Positions 45,888-55,496 of a DNA stretch of 64,000 nt are shown piece by piece. The notes below the pieces were generated by a model, which worked only from the letters and a program-made list of their open reading frames with translations, was not told where the DNA came from and ran no database searches. Source of the stretch: an uncultured Dysosmobacter sp. (GTDB lineage: Bacteria > Bacillota > Clostridia > Oscillospirales > Oscillospiraceae); NCBI GenBank assembly GCA_947625655.1, contig CANQPD010000005.1, forward strand, positions 1 to 64,000, read 5' to 3'. A program made the translations under genes and the position numbers. Within the stretch, counting starts at the first letter, position 1, and every line of letters begins with the position of its first letter.

Positions 45888-46245
45888 CTGCTTCGTCCTC
45901 CACCGCCAGAAGCAGACGCAGACCGTCCGGGTTGGCTCCGCACTCCAGAAGATCATCCAGCAGCTCCTCATCCACGGTCTCGAGAGGGTCGGGGATATCC
46001 AGGACATCGACGATTTCATTGCTGGCATCCACCAGCTGGAGAATCAAGGAGTCGATCACCTCGTAGAGATGGGTGATGGTGGTGATGGCCTGCCGCGCCG
46101 TGATGTCCTCCCGGCTGATCAGGATACTGCCTGCATCTGCCTGGATAGTCAGCTGCTCCGCGTCAGCCAATTCAGCCATCTGCATGGCGGGGAAAGGAAT
46201 TTTCTGGTTTCTGTTCTCGGGATTACGATGTAATACAAACTTCAT
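45877..46245 (-). CDS. Hypothetical conjugative-element protein
   Basis: 122-aa acidic ORF in the operon. Confidence 0.55.
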   Translation of the reverse strand: MKFVLHRNPENRNQKIPFPAMQMAELADAEQLTIQADAGSILISREDITARQAITTITHLYEVIDSLILQLVDASNEIVDVLDIPDPLETVDEELLDDLLECGANPDGLRLLLAVEDEADEE

Positions 46246-46258
46246 TTCAAATTACCTC

Positions 46259-47233
46259 CTAGTCTGCTTTTAAGATTCTGCGAGGCCGGTGCAGGATGAC
46301 GGGTTCCCACATGGCCTCAGTTGCCTGCCCAAAGATATCAAGTTGCTTATTCAGGTAGGGGCTGGGATCGTAGTTGGTGATGATCAACTCCCTGAAGGTG
46401 GAACCTTCGGTCTGTGACAGCGGATTGGTTCGTTTCAAGGAGATGATGAAAAAATCATCTTTGTACAGATCAATGATCCGGTCATCATAGCCGTAGGAGA
46501 TGATCACATACCCTTTACATGAACGTGCCCTGTCGTGAAGGATGATGTGGTGTTCCGGAAGGAATCGCACATCATAGACCTTTTCTGTCAGCATATAGGG
46601 TGGATCTGCATAGATGATTCCGTCCGGACGGTCCTCCTTGGGGATCAGCACAAGGGCATCCTGATGTTCCAGGAAAATGCTGTCCATTCGTCTTGAAACC
46701 TGGGGAAGTTTATCCACGATTGCCTGCGGGTCCACAGTTTTAATGCCAACAGAATTTCCTGTCCCACTGAAGCTGCCGTAAGTGGTGAACAGAAAAGCCG
46801 CTGCCCGCCGCACATCAAAAAGTTTTGCGTTGCCATCCAGGATCGTGAGCAGTTCGCGGATCTCTTCTTCGGTAAAACAAGTGGACTCCGCTACAACTCG
46901 TTTCTCCTCCTCAATATGCCGATAGAAGTCCGGCTCATGAGCGGCCATATCGCGGTAGAAGGCGAAGGGTGTCCTGCCATGCACCGGCAGAAACTTCAGT
47001 TCTTTGGCCAGTGAGAACGATTTTTCTTTGACGCAGCAAAACACATTGAACAAATCGTCGTTCAGGTCGTTATAAATGTCCAACCGGCCCTTCTTTGGCT
47101 GCAGACCTAAGATGACGGCACCGCTTCCACCGAACACCTCTGTAAACTGTTTCATATGGGGCGGTATCAGCTGGTGGATGTAGGGAACAAGTTTCTCTTT
47201 GTTCCCCATCCACGGAAAGAAGGGCTTAGCCAT
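46259..47233 (-). CDS. Dam-like DNA adenine methylase
   Basis: PFFPWMGNKEKLVPYIHQLIPPHMKQFTEVFGGSGAVILG...IIYADPPYMLTE (FxGxG and DPPY). Confidence 0.9.
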   Translation of the reverse strand: MAKPFFPWMGNKEKLVPYIHQLIPPHMKQFTEVFGGSGAVILGLQPKKGRLDIYNDLNDDLFNVFCCVKEKSFSLAKELKFLPVHGRTPFAFYRDMAAHEPDFYRHIEEEKRVVAESTCFTEEEIRELLTILDGNAKLFDVRRAAAFLFTTYGSFSGTGNSVGIKTVDPQAIVDKLPQVSRRMDSIFLEHQDALVLIPKEDRPDGIIYADPPYMLTEKVYDVRFLPEHHIILHDRARSCKGYVIISYGYDDRIIDLYKDDFFIISLKRTNPLSQTEGSTFRELIITNYDPSPYLNKQLDIFGQATEAMWEPVILHRPRRILKAD

Positions 47234-47540
47234 TAGCAGCACCGTCCCTTTCCGAGTAACCATCAAGGCACCCTCGCATACTGCGGATATCTTCCATCAG
47301 GCCATCCGCCATCCCCTGGAGAAAATCCATGCTGTCACAGAGTTCCGCAGCGGTGGCGGCATAGTAATAGCCGTACTGGTCACTAGCGATGGGGTTCTTT
47401 TTCTTTCGCAGTCGTTTTACCAACTTTTGAAGATCCTTAACATTGATCCCCAGTGTCCGAGCCAACTCCCTGCCGCTTTTCCGGTTTTCACGGCCATGAC
47501 AGGAACTTTTCAAATAGTCCAACAACTTGTCATCTCTCAT
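47226..47540 (-). CDS. HTH/winged-helix small regulator
   Basis: MRDDKLLDYLKSSCHGRENRKSGRELARTLGINVKDLQKLVKRLRKKKNPIASDQYGYYYA. Confidence 0.65.
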   Translation of the reverse strand: MRDDKLLDYLKSSCHGRENRKSGRELARTLGINVKDLQKLVKRLRKKKNPIASDQYGYYYAATAAELCDSMDFLQGMADGLMEDIRSMRGCLDGYSERDGAANG

Positions 47541-47590
47541 AAATGCCTCCTTTTCCGGACACGTTTTACCGAAAAAGGGCGCAAAAAAGA

Positions 47591-47626
47591 AGGGGCCGTT
47601 TTGTCCCTTTCGGAAAAACGGCCCCT
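47591..47626 (-). terminator. Rho-independent terminator
   Basis: AGGGGCCGTTTT...AAAACGGCCCCT, with TTCTTTTTTG following on the minus strand. Confidence 0.8.
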
Positions 47627-47643
47627 AATTTGGTGTGAGATTG

Positions 47644-48672
47644 TTACATGGTCATCTCCGGTTCATGTTCTGGCTGGCTGTATTCGTAGATGACCTCTTG
47701 CCCATTCCTGGCTGCATAGCCATGGTCTGTTGTGGACAGGCCATATTTTGCCATATGATGCTGGGCGTAGGCTACAGAGTCAAAGCACTGGTTGAGCAGC
47801 GGATCCTGGCCAAGTACACCCTCCTTTCGGGCCAAGTCCATGCCATACTGCGCAAGATCAACCCCGCGGGGAATATATTCGTAGCAATGGAGGTTTTGGG
47901 CGAGATCCAGTGCCAAATCCAGGCGGTGACAGTCTTCCAACTCCATGACACACATCCATTTTTCCAACCAGTGGGGTTCTCCCTGCCCCTGTTCCGCCCA
48001 GACATAGCCGAAGTCAATGGCGTGGCGAACCAATTCTCCTGCGGAGTCATATTGGCTGAGGATGTCGGTAATCTGGGGCAGAGCGCAGTCCACATCCACC
48101 GCCATGCACTGATCCAGTGTTTCTGCTTGCAAGGCATCCAGCCCGAGAAGCAGTTCATCCGGATGGACTGCATCCATGTACTCTCCTGTGTCGGGGAATC
48201 CAATCCAGACACCCTCCATATTGTTTCTGCTTACCAGTTTGATCCGAATTGCATACTCACCGGTGTTAGGCAGCGGCATGTTGGGATTTACCTCCGGCAA
48301 GGGACGATCGGGGTTCAGCCGCTCTACATAGTGGTTCTCAACAAAACTGCCTGAACCATGTTCCCGATAGGCTGCCCCAACAATTTCCGGGTCAAGGTAG
48401 CCCCGTGCCGCGTGTGTGGGGGTGTGAATATGCTCCATGACGAATCGTCCCAGTAGCACATCGTCCTCTGCTCCATAGAGGAGCTGGTAGTGATCCAATC
48501 CCTGAAGAATTTGGATGGTCGTCTGAATGTCCCTTGGTGATTCAATCTGCATGGCACCTCGGAAGAGCAGTTCTTCCTTTGCTGTCATGCTTTCCAACCG
48601 TTGTTCCAGCCAATCATGTTCCGATTTGCCCATCTCCATCCCCTCCAAAAGAGGGGCAAGGCGGTGTTTCAT
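47644..48672 (-). CDS. Antirestriction (ArdA-like) protein
   Basis: Acidic, ArdA-style segments (TDILSQYDSAGELVRHAIDFGYVWAEQG, RGVDLAQYGMDLARKEGVLG). ArdA homology inferred by eye. Confidence 0.55.
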   Translation of the reverse strand: MKHRLAPLLEGMEMGKSEHDWLEQRLESMTAKEELLFRGAMQIESPRDIQTTIQILQGLDHYQLLYGAEDDVLLGRFVMEHIHTPTHAARGYLDPEIVGAAYREHGSGSFVENHYVERLNPDRPLPEVNPNMPLPNTGEYAIRIKLVSRNNMEGVWIGFPDTGEYMDAVHPDELLLGLDALQAETLDQCMAVDVDCALPQITDILSQYDSAGELVRHAIDFGYVWAEQGQGEPHWLEKWMCVMELEDCHRLDLALDLAQNLHCYEYIPRGVDLAQYGMDLARKEGVLGQDPLLNQCFDSVAYAQHHMAKYGLSTTDHGYAARNGQEVIYEYSQPEHEPEMTM

Positions 48673-49274
48673 GGACTCATCACCTCCATCTGCGGCCCAC
48701 AATGGGACTGCGAGTAACTCACATCCAGGTCGGTGTGCTGTACCACATAGCCTTCGGAGGTGAAGACTCCGCCCTCCTCCATTCTGGCCTTTCGGCCAAT
48801 GGCTGCATAGTCCAGAACCTCATACACCTCTTCCGGCAGGCCGGGCGGAATTACCGGGAAATCATTGTCCACATAGAAGTGTCCCAGCTGCTCGTCATTA
48901 CCAACTCCTGGAGCAACATGACAGCAATCCGCACTGTTGGCCAGGTCGACCAGCCGACACAATGGCAGTTCCGTCATTCCTTTATCCAGATCCATGCGGA
49001 CAAGGCCCTCGAAGGCCGCTTCCTGGACAGGTTCCAAGGAGGCCAGTTTCTCAGCCAGCAGATTCAACTCTGTCAGATCCATATCCTCTGGCAAATGCTC
49101 CTCAAGGTATTCCCGCCCACAGAAGTCCGATACTTCGGTATAGAGGGGGGAGCCGGTGTTCAGTTCCAGCTGGAGTGCATCCAGTTTTTCCTGTTCCATA
49201 GGCAGTTCTACCAACCGGTGAGCTGTACTGTCCATTTCCAAAGGACTTACATATACGGTGAATCCTTTATTCAA
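48669..49274 (-). CDS. ArdA-like antirestriction protein
   Basis: LNLLAEKLASLEPVQEAAFEGLVRMDLD...LVDLANSADCCHVAPGVGNDEQLGHFYVD...LDYAAIGRKARMEEGGVFTSEGYV. Confidence 0.65.
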   Translation of the reverse strand: MNKGFTVYVSPLEMDSTAHRLVELPMEQEKLDALQLELNTGSPLYTEVSDFCGREYLEEHLPEDMDLTELNLLAEKLASLEPVQEAAFEGLVRMDLDKGMTELPLCRLVDLANSADCCHVAPGVGNDEQLGHFYVDNDFPVIPPGLPEEVYEVLDYAAIGRKARMEEGGVFTSEGYVVQHTDLDVSYSQSHCGPQMEVMSP

Positions 49275-50250
49275 GCGTCATTCCTCCCGTCTCCTGGTTC
49301 TGATGTTCTTCATACCACTTGGGATCCGCACCAGGTACATCCCAACCGCACATGCTGCCAGTGAGCATCGCCTGTTCCTGTGCCGGTGTAATGCCCCGAC
49401 GCTGGTTGTTATAGTCCGCCAGGTAGCGGTTCTGGGCCCTGTCGCCGGTACTCCAGTCGCTGGGGTAGTAGCCGCTCTCACCTTTTTTGATGCAGATAAG
49501 TGTTCCTTCACCGGGAAGCACAGACCAGCACATATCCGGCAGGCGGGTGAGAGAATCGGGGGAGAACTTTTCTTCCTCGGTCTGGATTGTCCAGTTGCTG
49601 GAGTTCCAGAGACTCACATAAAGTTCCCCCTCTTCCAGATCGATGGCCCGCTGCTCAAATCCCTCGCCCCAACCGTCCGACGCCTGACCTGAAATGTAAT
49701 CAGCCAGGGCTTCTTTTTCCTCCGGCAGAAGGTCACCCACTACCTTGCATTCCGCTACGCACCACAGCTGCCCATCGCGACTTTCTGCGTCAAACACGAT
49801 GGACTGAACTTTTTCATTTACCCCATCCTGTTTATCATACCAGCGCATAAGGCCGCGACTTTTTTCCTCCGGCACCTGGTTTTCCAGAAGCGCCTCGTGA
49901 ATGCACGACTGATAGTCTCGCAGATCACGACCATTCAAATCGTTGCCGTACTCCTCCAGATCTCCACAGCTGTCACGACCGTAAAGTTGAGCGGTGAGAG
50001 GCATGTAGAATTTCAGAGTCTGGGGTTCCGGTAACAGAACGCGGAATCGGTCTTCGCCAATCCGGAGGGCAAGGCCACTGCCGTTGTCCCAACTGATATG
50101 AAACTGTGCGTCATCATCGATATATTTGAGCGTCCCCATACTTCCAGGGGACAGTGCGTAGGGATCATCTTTCATTTCCGTCAATCGAATGCGAGACCCC
50201 TTGGGATATTGCTCCCGGAGAAAGTCCAGCCACTCTTTTTGTATTTGCAT
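49267..50250 (-). CDS. DUF4314-containing protein
   Basis: FLREQYPKGSRIRLTEMKDDPYALSPGSMGTLKYIDDDAQFHISWDNGSGLALRIGEDRFRVL. Confidence 0.75.
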   Translation of the reverse strand: MQIQKEWLDFLREQYPKGSRIRLTEMKDDPYALSPGSMGTLKYIDDDAQFHISWDNGSGLALRIGEDRFRVLLPEPQTLKFYMPLTAQLYGRDSCGDLEEYGNDLNGRDLRDYQSCIHEALLENQVPEEKSRGLMRWYDKQDGVNEKVQSIVFDAESRDGQLWCVAECKVVGDLLPEEKEALADYISGQASDGWGEGFEQRAIDLEEGELYVSLWNSSNWTIQTEEEKFSPDSLTRLPDMCWSVLPGEGTLICIKKGESGYYPSDWSTGDRAQNRYLADYNNQRRGITPAQEQAMLTGSMCGWDVPGADPKWYEEHQNQETGGMTLE

Positions 50251-50260
50251 CTTGCACCTC

Positions 50261-51298
50261 CTACATGGTCATGCCCTGATCTTGGGACATATCCTCCAAT
50301 TCCTGATGGAGTTGTTCTACTGCCTCGAAAATCGTTGGATCGTTCTTGAAACTCTCCAGTTTCTGATAGTCACCGAAAAATGTCTGCTCCCCGTCCACCA
50401 TTCGGACAAAGTCGACTGTTGCGAAGTCATCCTTGGTGACACCAAGCCGTTTCTCAGGATGGTCGCTGTTCTGATAGAGCTCGACCGCTTCGTCCAGGGT
50501 AAGGTTACGGTGGAGCTGCTCCTGCGGGGTGTTACAATCAGTCATCACAAACCACGCATAGGAATGGGGGAGGGACGGGTCTGCCACATCTTGAAGGGCT
50601 TGCAACCCTTTCTCGGTCAAGCCGTAGTTACAGGTTCGTCGAGGATTTTCCTCGCCCGCAAAATCCAACAGAATATCATCCACTGCTTTCTTGATCTCTG
50701 GATCTTCAGAAAGCGTTTCGTGCTTGAATCCGGTCGTATTGCGGAGTGGAAGTTCTTCTTTGATAGTTTGAAGATACTGATGTGGGTCTGTGAACTCCTG
50801 AGCCGTCCCATCTGCAAAGGTCACTCGCCCCACTATCTTGTCCTTTTGGGCCATTTCCTGCTGCCGCTTATCATAGCAGTATAGGTAGCCCTGATAATCA
50901 CCCGGAGTGGGGGTACAGCGGAGACAGTAGCGGTATTGGTCTGTTTCTGCCACATATCCAAAACTTCTGCTGTCCTCTGTGATGGTCCCGCCGTTTTTGT
51001 GACAGTAGTTGCTCATGGAGGCCAGATCTTTTAGCGGCCCGTTTGCTCGTAAGGTGTCAACGATAGCTTGGAGTTCTTCCTTGAATTCCAAAGTATTGAA
51101 TCGATCCTCGTTGTGAGGCCACCAGGTATGCCAAAATTCCTTGCCACCAGAACCAAAGTCCGTGCGGATGTGACCAACTGTGCCCAGAGCTTCATCCTGT
51201 TTCTGGTCCAGTTCTGAATAGAAAAGGCCCGCCTCCTCAATGGAAGCGGGCCTCAGCTGAACACCGTTTTCACATTTTTTCGTAGGTTTCTGTTTCAT
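50261..51298 (-). CDS. Large conjugative-element accessory protein (YodL/LPD-like)
   Basis: 345 aa, ...LHRNLTLDEAVELYQNSDHPEKRLGVTKDDFATVDFVRMVDGEQTFFGDYQKLESF. Confidence 0.55.
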   Translation of the reverse strand: MKQKPTKKCENGVQLRPASIEEAGLFYSELDQKQDEALGTVGHIRTDFGSGGKEFWHTWWPHNEDRFNTLEFKEELQAIVDTLRANGPLKDLASMSNYCHKNGGTITEDSRSFGYVAETDQYRYCLRCTPTPGDYQGYLYCYDKRQQEMAQKDKIVGRVTFADGTAQEFTDPHQYLQTIKEELPLRNTTGFKHETLSEDPEIKKAVDDILLDFAGEENPRRTCNYGLTEKGLQALQDVADPSLPHSYAWFVMTDCNTPQEQLHRNLTLDEAVELYQNSDHPEKRLGVTKDDFATVDFVRMVDGEQTFFGDYQKLESFKNDPTIFEAVEQLHQELEDMSQDQGMTM

Positions 51299-51352
51299 GG
51301 TTTTTCACCTCCTTCGTTTGGTAAGTACACAACATACCACAGTTTAGAGAGA

Positions 51353-51463
51353 TTAGCCATGGTCAAAAACATTTTTATAAGAGAAGTGAAAATAGCCTAC
51401 AACAGCAGCTCCCAGTACGGCCAGCAAAGCCACCGAGATCATGAGTTTCTTTTTCATTTGCAT
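51353..51463 (-). CDS. 36-aa single-TM peptide, not in the ORF track
   Basis: GGAGG ribosome-binding site followed by MQMKKKLMISVALLAVLGAAVVGYFHFSYKNVFDHG. Confidence 0.5.
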   Translation of the reverse strand: MQMKKKLMISVALLAVLGAAVVGYFHFSYKNVFDHG

Positions 51464-51560
51464 TCCTCCTAATCCATCAGGTGATGCTGTTCAGTATTCT
51501 TTACTTTAAGCAACATATAAGCCATCAGTTATACCAAGAGAAAATTGACTGCCCGAGTCA

Positions 51561-52682
51561 TTATGAAAGGTATTCCATCTCTAACGTATGTGTTTCCTCA
51601 GAAAAAGGGCTGCTGCATCGGCGGATCAGGCCGAACTCGGTTCGCCGGACTCCTTCCTCTGCCATAATGTCCTCGCCCAGCTTCTCAAAATCCATATACC
51701 CGTCGATGGTATCGATTAGCTCGTCATCAGCGCCAATGCGCCGAAGGACGGTTTGGCCATATTCATAGGTGTCCTCCGTGATACGCTCATAGTCGTCCAG
51801 ATTCATGGCATATCGAAGAGCATCCTGCATGGTTTCCGGCTGCTCCACAGAAAGAACCGACAGGTATTTCATCAGCTCGCTGTCTTCAAGCTGCATCCCC
51901 TCGATTGCCCAAGCCAATTCGTTTGCATCTTCCACGCATACTCCCGTGGTGGGAATATACTCGTTCAAATTGGGAACAGCAAAAGAAACCTTGGTAATTG
52001 CGGCCTCTGCAAAACAATCGATCCCCAGCAACTTTTTTACTCGCTCCAATTCCTCCTTCAATGCCGGAAGCGATACACTCGCCTGCGCTTGGGAGGAGGA
52101 GAGGTCAAGCCGGATCTTTGCCGCCTTCTCTCTGACGGGTTCGGCATCCTGCTTGAGAAGCACATAGCCAGCATGGGTGTACGCACCACCATGCTCGGCA
52201 TAGTACTCCGCACCGATTTTCGCGAAGTCCAGGTAGGGCCAGGCCGCTTCGGGGAACCTGGGATCGCCCTGAATCTGGCCGGCAACAGCGACATACCGGC
52301 CAAGCGTCACATCCGAATTGACATTAGGGATGAGAATGTAGTCCGATACCTGTTCCGCCACACGGATCATATCGTTCAGATCATTGATGCTGTTGCCATC
52401 CAAGGCGCCGGCATAGATGCTCCGTTCACGAGAGTCCATTTTGGCAATGATGCTCGAAAGCAGATTCAGCTGTGCAAGCTGCGTTCTGGAATCAGGGTCG
52501 AGTCCGCCGAGATATGACGGCAGGTTGGCAATCACACTTTTGATCTCAACGATCTCTGTTTTTCCTGTTCTGTTAGCTTGTTCAAGCTGGCTGTACGCTT
52601 CTGTCATAGCGCCATGAGATGCGGGCAAATTGAGCGGGACAATGACAGAACTCCCGCTGCGGCTCATAAAGAGTTGGATCAT
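51561..52682 (-). CDS. ArdA-like antirestriction protein
   Basis: LAQLNLLSSIIAKMDSRERSIYAGALDGNSINDLNDMIRVAEQVSDYILIPNVNSDVTLGRYVAV...LDFAKIGAEYYAEHGGAYTHAGYVLL. Confidence 0.7.
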   Translation of the reverse strand: MIQLFMSRSGSSVIVPLNLPASHGAMTEAYSQLEQANRTGKTEIVEIKSVIANLPSYLGGLDPDSRTQLAQLNLLSSIIAKMDSRERSIYAGALDGNSINDLNDMIRVAEQVSDYILIPNVNSDVTLGRYVAVAGQIQGDPRFPEAAWPYLDFAKIGAEYYAEHGGAYTHAGYVLLKQDAEPVREKAAKIRLDLSSSQAQASVSLPALKEELERVKKLLGIDCFAEAAITKVSFAVPNLNEYIPTTGVCVEDANELAWAIEGMQLEDSELMKYLSVLSVEQPETMQDALRYAMNLDDYERITEDTYEYGQTVLRRIGADDELIDTIDGYMDFEKLGEDIMAEEGVRRTEFGLIRRCSSPFSEETHTLEMEYLS

Positions 52683-53881
52683 GTCATCCCTCCCATCTGA
52701 AAGTCCTGCTCCCGCTGATAGGACTCTGCCGGGTCGTCTGCCATCAGTTCCTCCAGACTTACTGTACCGACATAGGCGATGTAGCCGCGGTCGGTAAACA
52801 CGCCCGACTGATAGCCCATGTGTTGCAGGCCATACCGCTCGTAGTCATAAAACTCGTCCAGATTGGGGTCATACTCAAAATGGCCGGATCTCTGAATCAT
52901 GTATTTCCCATATTCCTCGGGGGTGTGGGCGCCGGGGGCGAATTCAAACAGATCCAGGTTTTCCGCCAAGCGGCGGATCTGGCTGGCGCATTCCGGTTTA
53001 GCCATACTTACTGCTGCTCCCAGCTTTCTGCGGTCGTCACACGAGAGTTTATCTGCGACCAGCGCCAGCTCATTGAGCTCGTAGATGTTGTCGCACCGGA
53101 AGTCCAGTGCTACATCCACTTCCTCCGGGAATGAACTGTCTGCCATAAAAAGGCGCATATCCTTTGGGTCAGCAATGCCGGAACGCTGCATGGCGCGCTC
53201 AATTTGTCCTTTTGAGGCAGGGAGATAGATCCAGGTCACATTCCTGCTGTTCTCCGGCTCCCACCGGGAGGATATCCCGACAGCAGTCATATCGGCCTCA
53301 TAGTGATAGCAGGGCAGGTGCTTCCCATCATAGAGCTGTGAAAGCTGCATGCCGTTGTCATAGACCACTCCGTAGCGGGTGATAGTCCCCTCATTGTCCT
53401 CAATCAACAGGACAGCGGTTTCCACTCCGTCCAGCTGTTCCAGTTCTTCCATGCTGGCACACCCGCCATGGATGTTCATGTAGTGATCACGGCCAACCTC
53501 TTTCAAATTTGTGAAGTCCGTGATCACCGTCGCCTGCTGGCAGCAGAAGGTCAGGTTGATGAGATCCTTCATGCTGGTGAGATTCAGCTTTTCAGCCATC
53601 GCCTGAAATTGCGAAAACTCGCCCACAGTAAAGCTGTCCAGCCGCTTTGCCAGATAGTCCAACTCATCAAGGTTGACCTTGGTGCATACCAGCCGATTCA
53701 GCACAGGCCAGGCACTGTCGAGCGAGTCCAAGCGGCAGTCGGCTTCAGAGGCATCGCCGATCTCCAGTGCCTCCAACAGCGAAACACAGTGGTCGTACTG
53801 ATTTCTGGGAATGGGAAGAGGGATCGTCGCAACACCGTATTCCGGGTGGTCAGCGTTGCTCAGAACTGCTTCCATCATCAC
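52679..53881 (-). CDS. ArdA-like antirestriction protein
   Basis: LDELDYLAKRLDSFTVGEFSQFQAMAEKLNLTSMKDLINLTFCCQQATVITDFTNLKEVGRDHYMN...YERYGLQHMGYQSGVFTDRGYIAY. Confidence 0.7.
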   Translation of the reverse strand: MMMEAVLSNADHPEYGVATIPLPIPRNQYDHCVSLLEALEIGDASEADCRLDSLDSAWPVLNRLVCTKVNLDELDYLAKRLDSFTVGEFSQFQAMAEKLNLTSMKDLINLTFCCQQATVITDFTNLKEVGRDHYMNIHGGCASMEELEQLDGVETAVLLIEDNEGTITRYGVVYDNGMQLSQLYDGKHLPCYHYEADMTAVGISSRWEPENSRNVTWIYLPASKGQIERAMQRSGIADPKDMRLFMADSSFPEEVDVALDFRCDNIYELNELALVADKLSCDDRRKLGAAVSMAKPECASQIRRLAENLDLFEFAPGAHTPEEYGKYMIQRSGHFEYDPNLDEFYDYERYGLQHMGYQSGVFTDRGYIAYVGTVSLEELMADDPAESYQREQDFQMGGMT

Positions 53882-53960
53882 ATTGCATCACCTTACTATT
53901 ACAATAAATTTGGACAGGAAAGCCGGGCAGCCAGTCCGGCTTTCTTTCCATCTCGTGCCT

Positions 53961-54052
53961 AAGCTACAATAAGAGGAGCAACTGGCTGACAACACCTCAC
54001 TTGGGCTAACAAGTCCGCAGGAAAGACTGTCAGCCATCCTCTTGTTGCAGCG
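53961..54052 (+). ncRNA. Candidate IS110 bridge RNA core (structured 5' noncoding region of the IS)
   Basis: Nested stems: AAGAGGA (53971-53977)/TCCTCTT (54037-54043), TGGCTGACA (53983-53991)/TGTCAGCCA (54028-54036), and inner ACTTG (53999-54003)/CAAGT (54010-54014). Sits upstream of the transposase. Confidence 0.6.
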
Positions 54053-54170
54053 TTCGATTTAAGCAGGTTGAGCCACCGGATGCCGGAGAGTTCGCGTCAC
54101 CCAATAGATTGAATCGGCAGCGAGAAAAGATGGATTCCGGTTGCAGATTCGTTGTATTGGAGGAATGTGG

Positions 54171-55379
54171 ATGAACTGTGTTGGCATCGATATTTCCAAA
54201 GGGAAAAGCATGATCGCCGTCATGCGGCCCTTCGGAGAGGTAGTGGTTTCACCCTTTGAGGTGCTTCACACCGACAGCGAACTGAGTAAGCTGGCAAGGC
54301 TGCTCAAAAGTCTGGACGGTGAGACCCGTGTGGTGATGGAGTCCACGGGCAATTACCACGCGCCGGTGGCCTGGCTGCTCCACGACGCGGGGCTTTATGT
54401 CTCCGTAGTCAATGCAATGCTGGTGCATGACTACGGGAACAACAGTTTAAGACGGGCCAAGACTGACAAGAAGGATGCCGTGAAGCTGGCCAACTACGGC
54501 CTTGACCACTGGATCACGCTGCCGAGATATGTCCCGGAGGAGGATACCCGGCTCATGCTGAAGACCTGCTACCGGCAGTACCAGCAGTATTCCAAAGTAC
54601 AGACCATGATGAAGAATAATTTAATCTCCCTGCTGGACACTGCTTTCCCAGATGTAAACCGCCTGTTTACCAGTCCGCCCCGCGCCGATGGCAGCGAGAA
54701 GTGGGTGGACTTTGTAGCTGCTTTTTGGCATTGCGAGTGCGTCTGCGGCCTGTCTGAGAAGGCCTTTACCACCAAGTACCAGAAGTGGTGCAGAAAGCAC
54801 GGCTACAATTTCAGTGAAGATAAGGCGCTGGACATTTATGCCTCTGCCTGTGGACGCTTCGGTGTCATGCCGAAAACGGATACGGCAAAACTTTTGGTAG
54901 AACAGGCCATTTCCCAACTCCGGGCAACTTCCGCCGCGTTAGCTGCCCTTAAGCAGGAGATGCAGTCTCTGGCGACTTCTCTACCGGAGTATCCTGTGGT
55001 GATGGAGATGTTTGGTGTTGGCCCCACCCTCGGTCCCCAGCTCATGGCCGAAATTGGCGATGTGCGCCGTTTTCATTCCAAGAAAGCGCTGGTGGCCTTT
55101 GCGGGCATTGACGCCCCACCTTACCAATCCGGACAAATGGATGTCCGTAGCCGCAGCATTTCCAAGAGGGGGTCTGCCTCGCTGCGCAGGACACTTTTTC
55201 TGGTGATGGGTGTCATCCTGCAATGCGCTCCAATGGATGAGCCGATCTACCAGTTCATGAACAAGAAACGCTCTGAGGGCAAGCCCTACCGTGTCTACAT
55301 GATGGCATCCGCCAACAAGTTCTTGCGCTTCTATTACGCCTCTGTGAAAGCCTACCTGGATTCTCTGGAGCACGACTGA
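54171..55379 (+). mobile_element. IS110-family transposase
   Basis: MNCVGIDISKGKSMIAVM (DEDD N-terminus), RRAKTDKKDAVKLANYGL, EMFGVGPTLGPQLMAEIGDVRRFHSKKALVAFAGIDAPPYQSG...SISKRGSASLRRTLF. Confidence 0.93.
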
Positions 55380-55496
55380 TTTTCCGGCTCTATACTGTCT
55401 GGCTGGCCGCCATTTTAGTTTTGAAATGCGCAGCGGCTTGATTTTGTATTGCCTTTTTCGCCTCCCTAAAAATCTGAATTTTCTACTTGACTTTTA

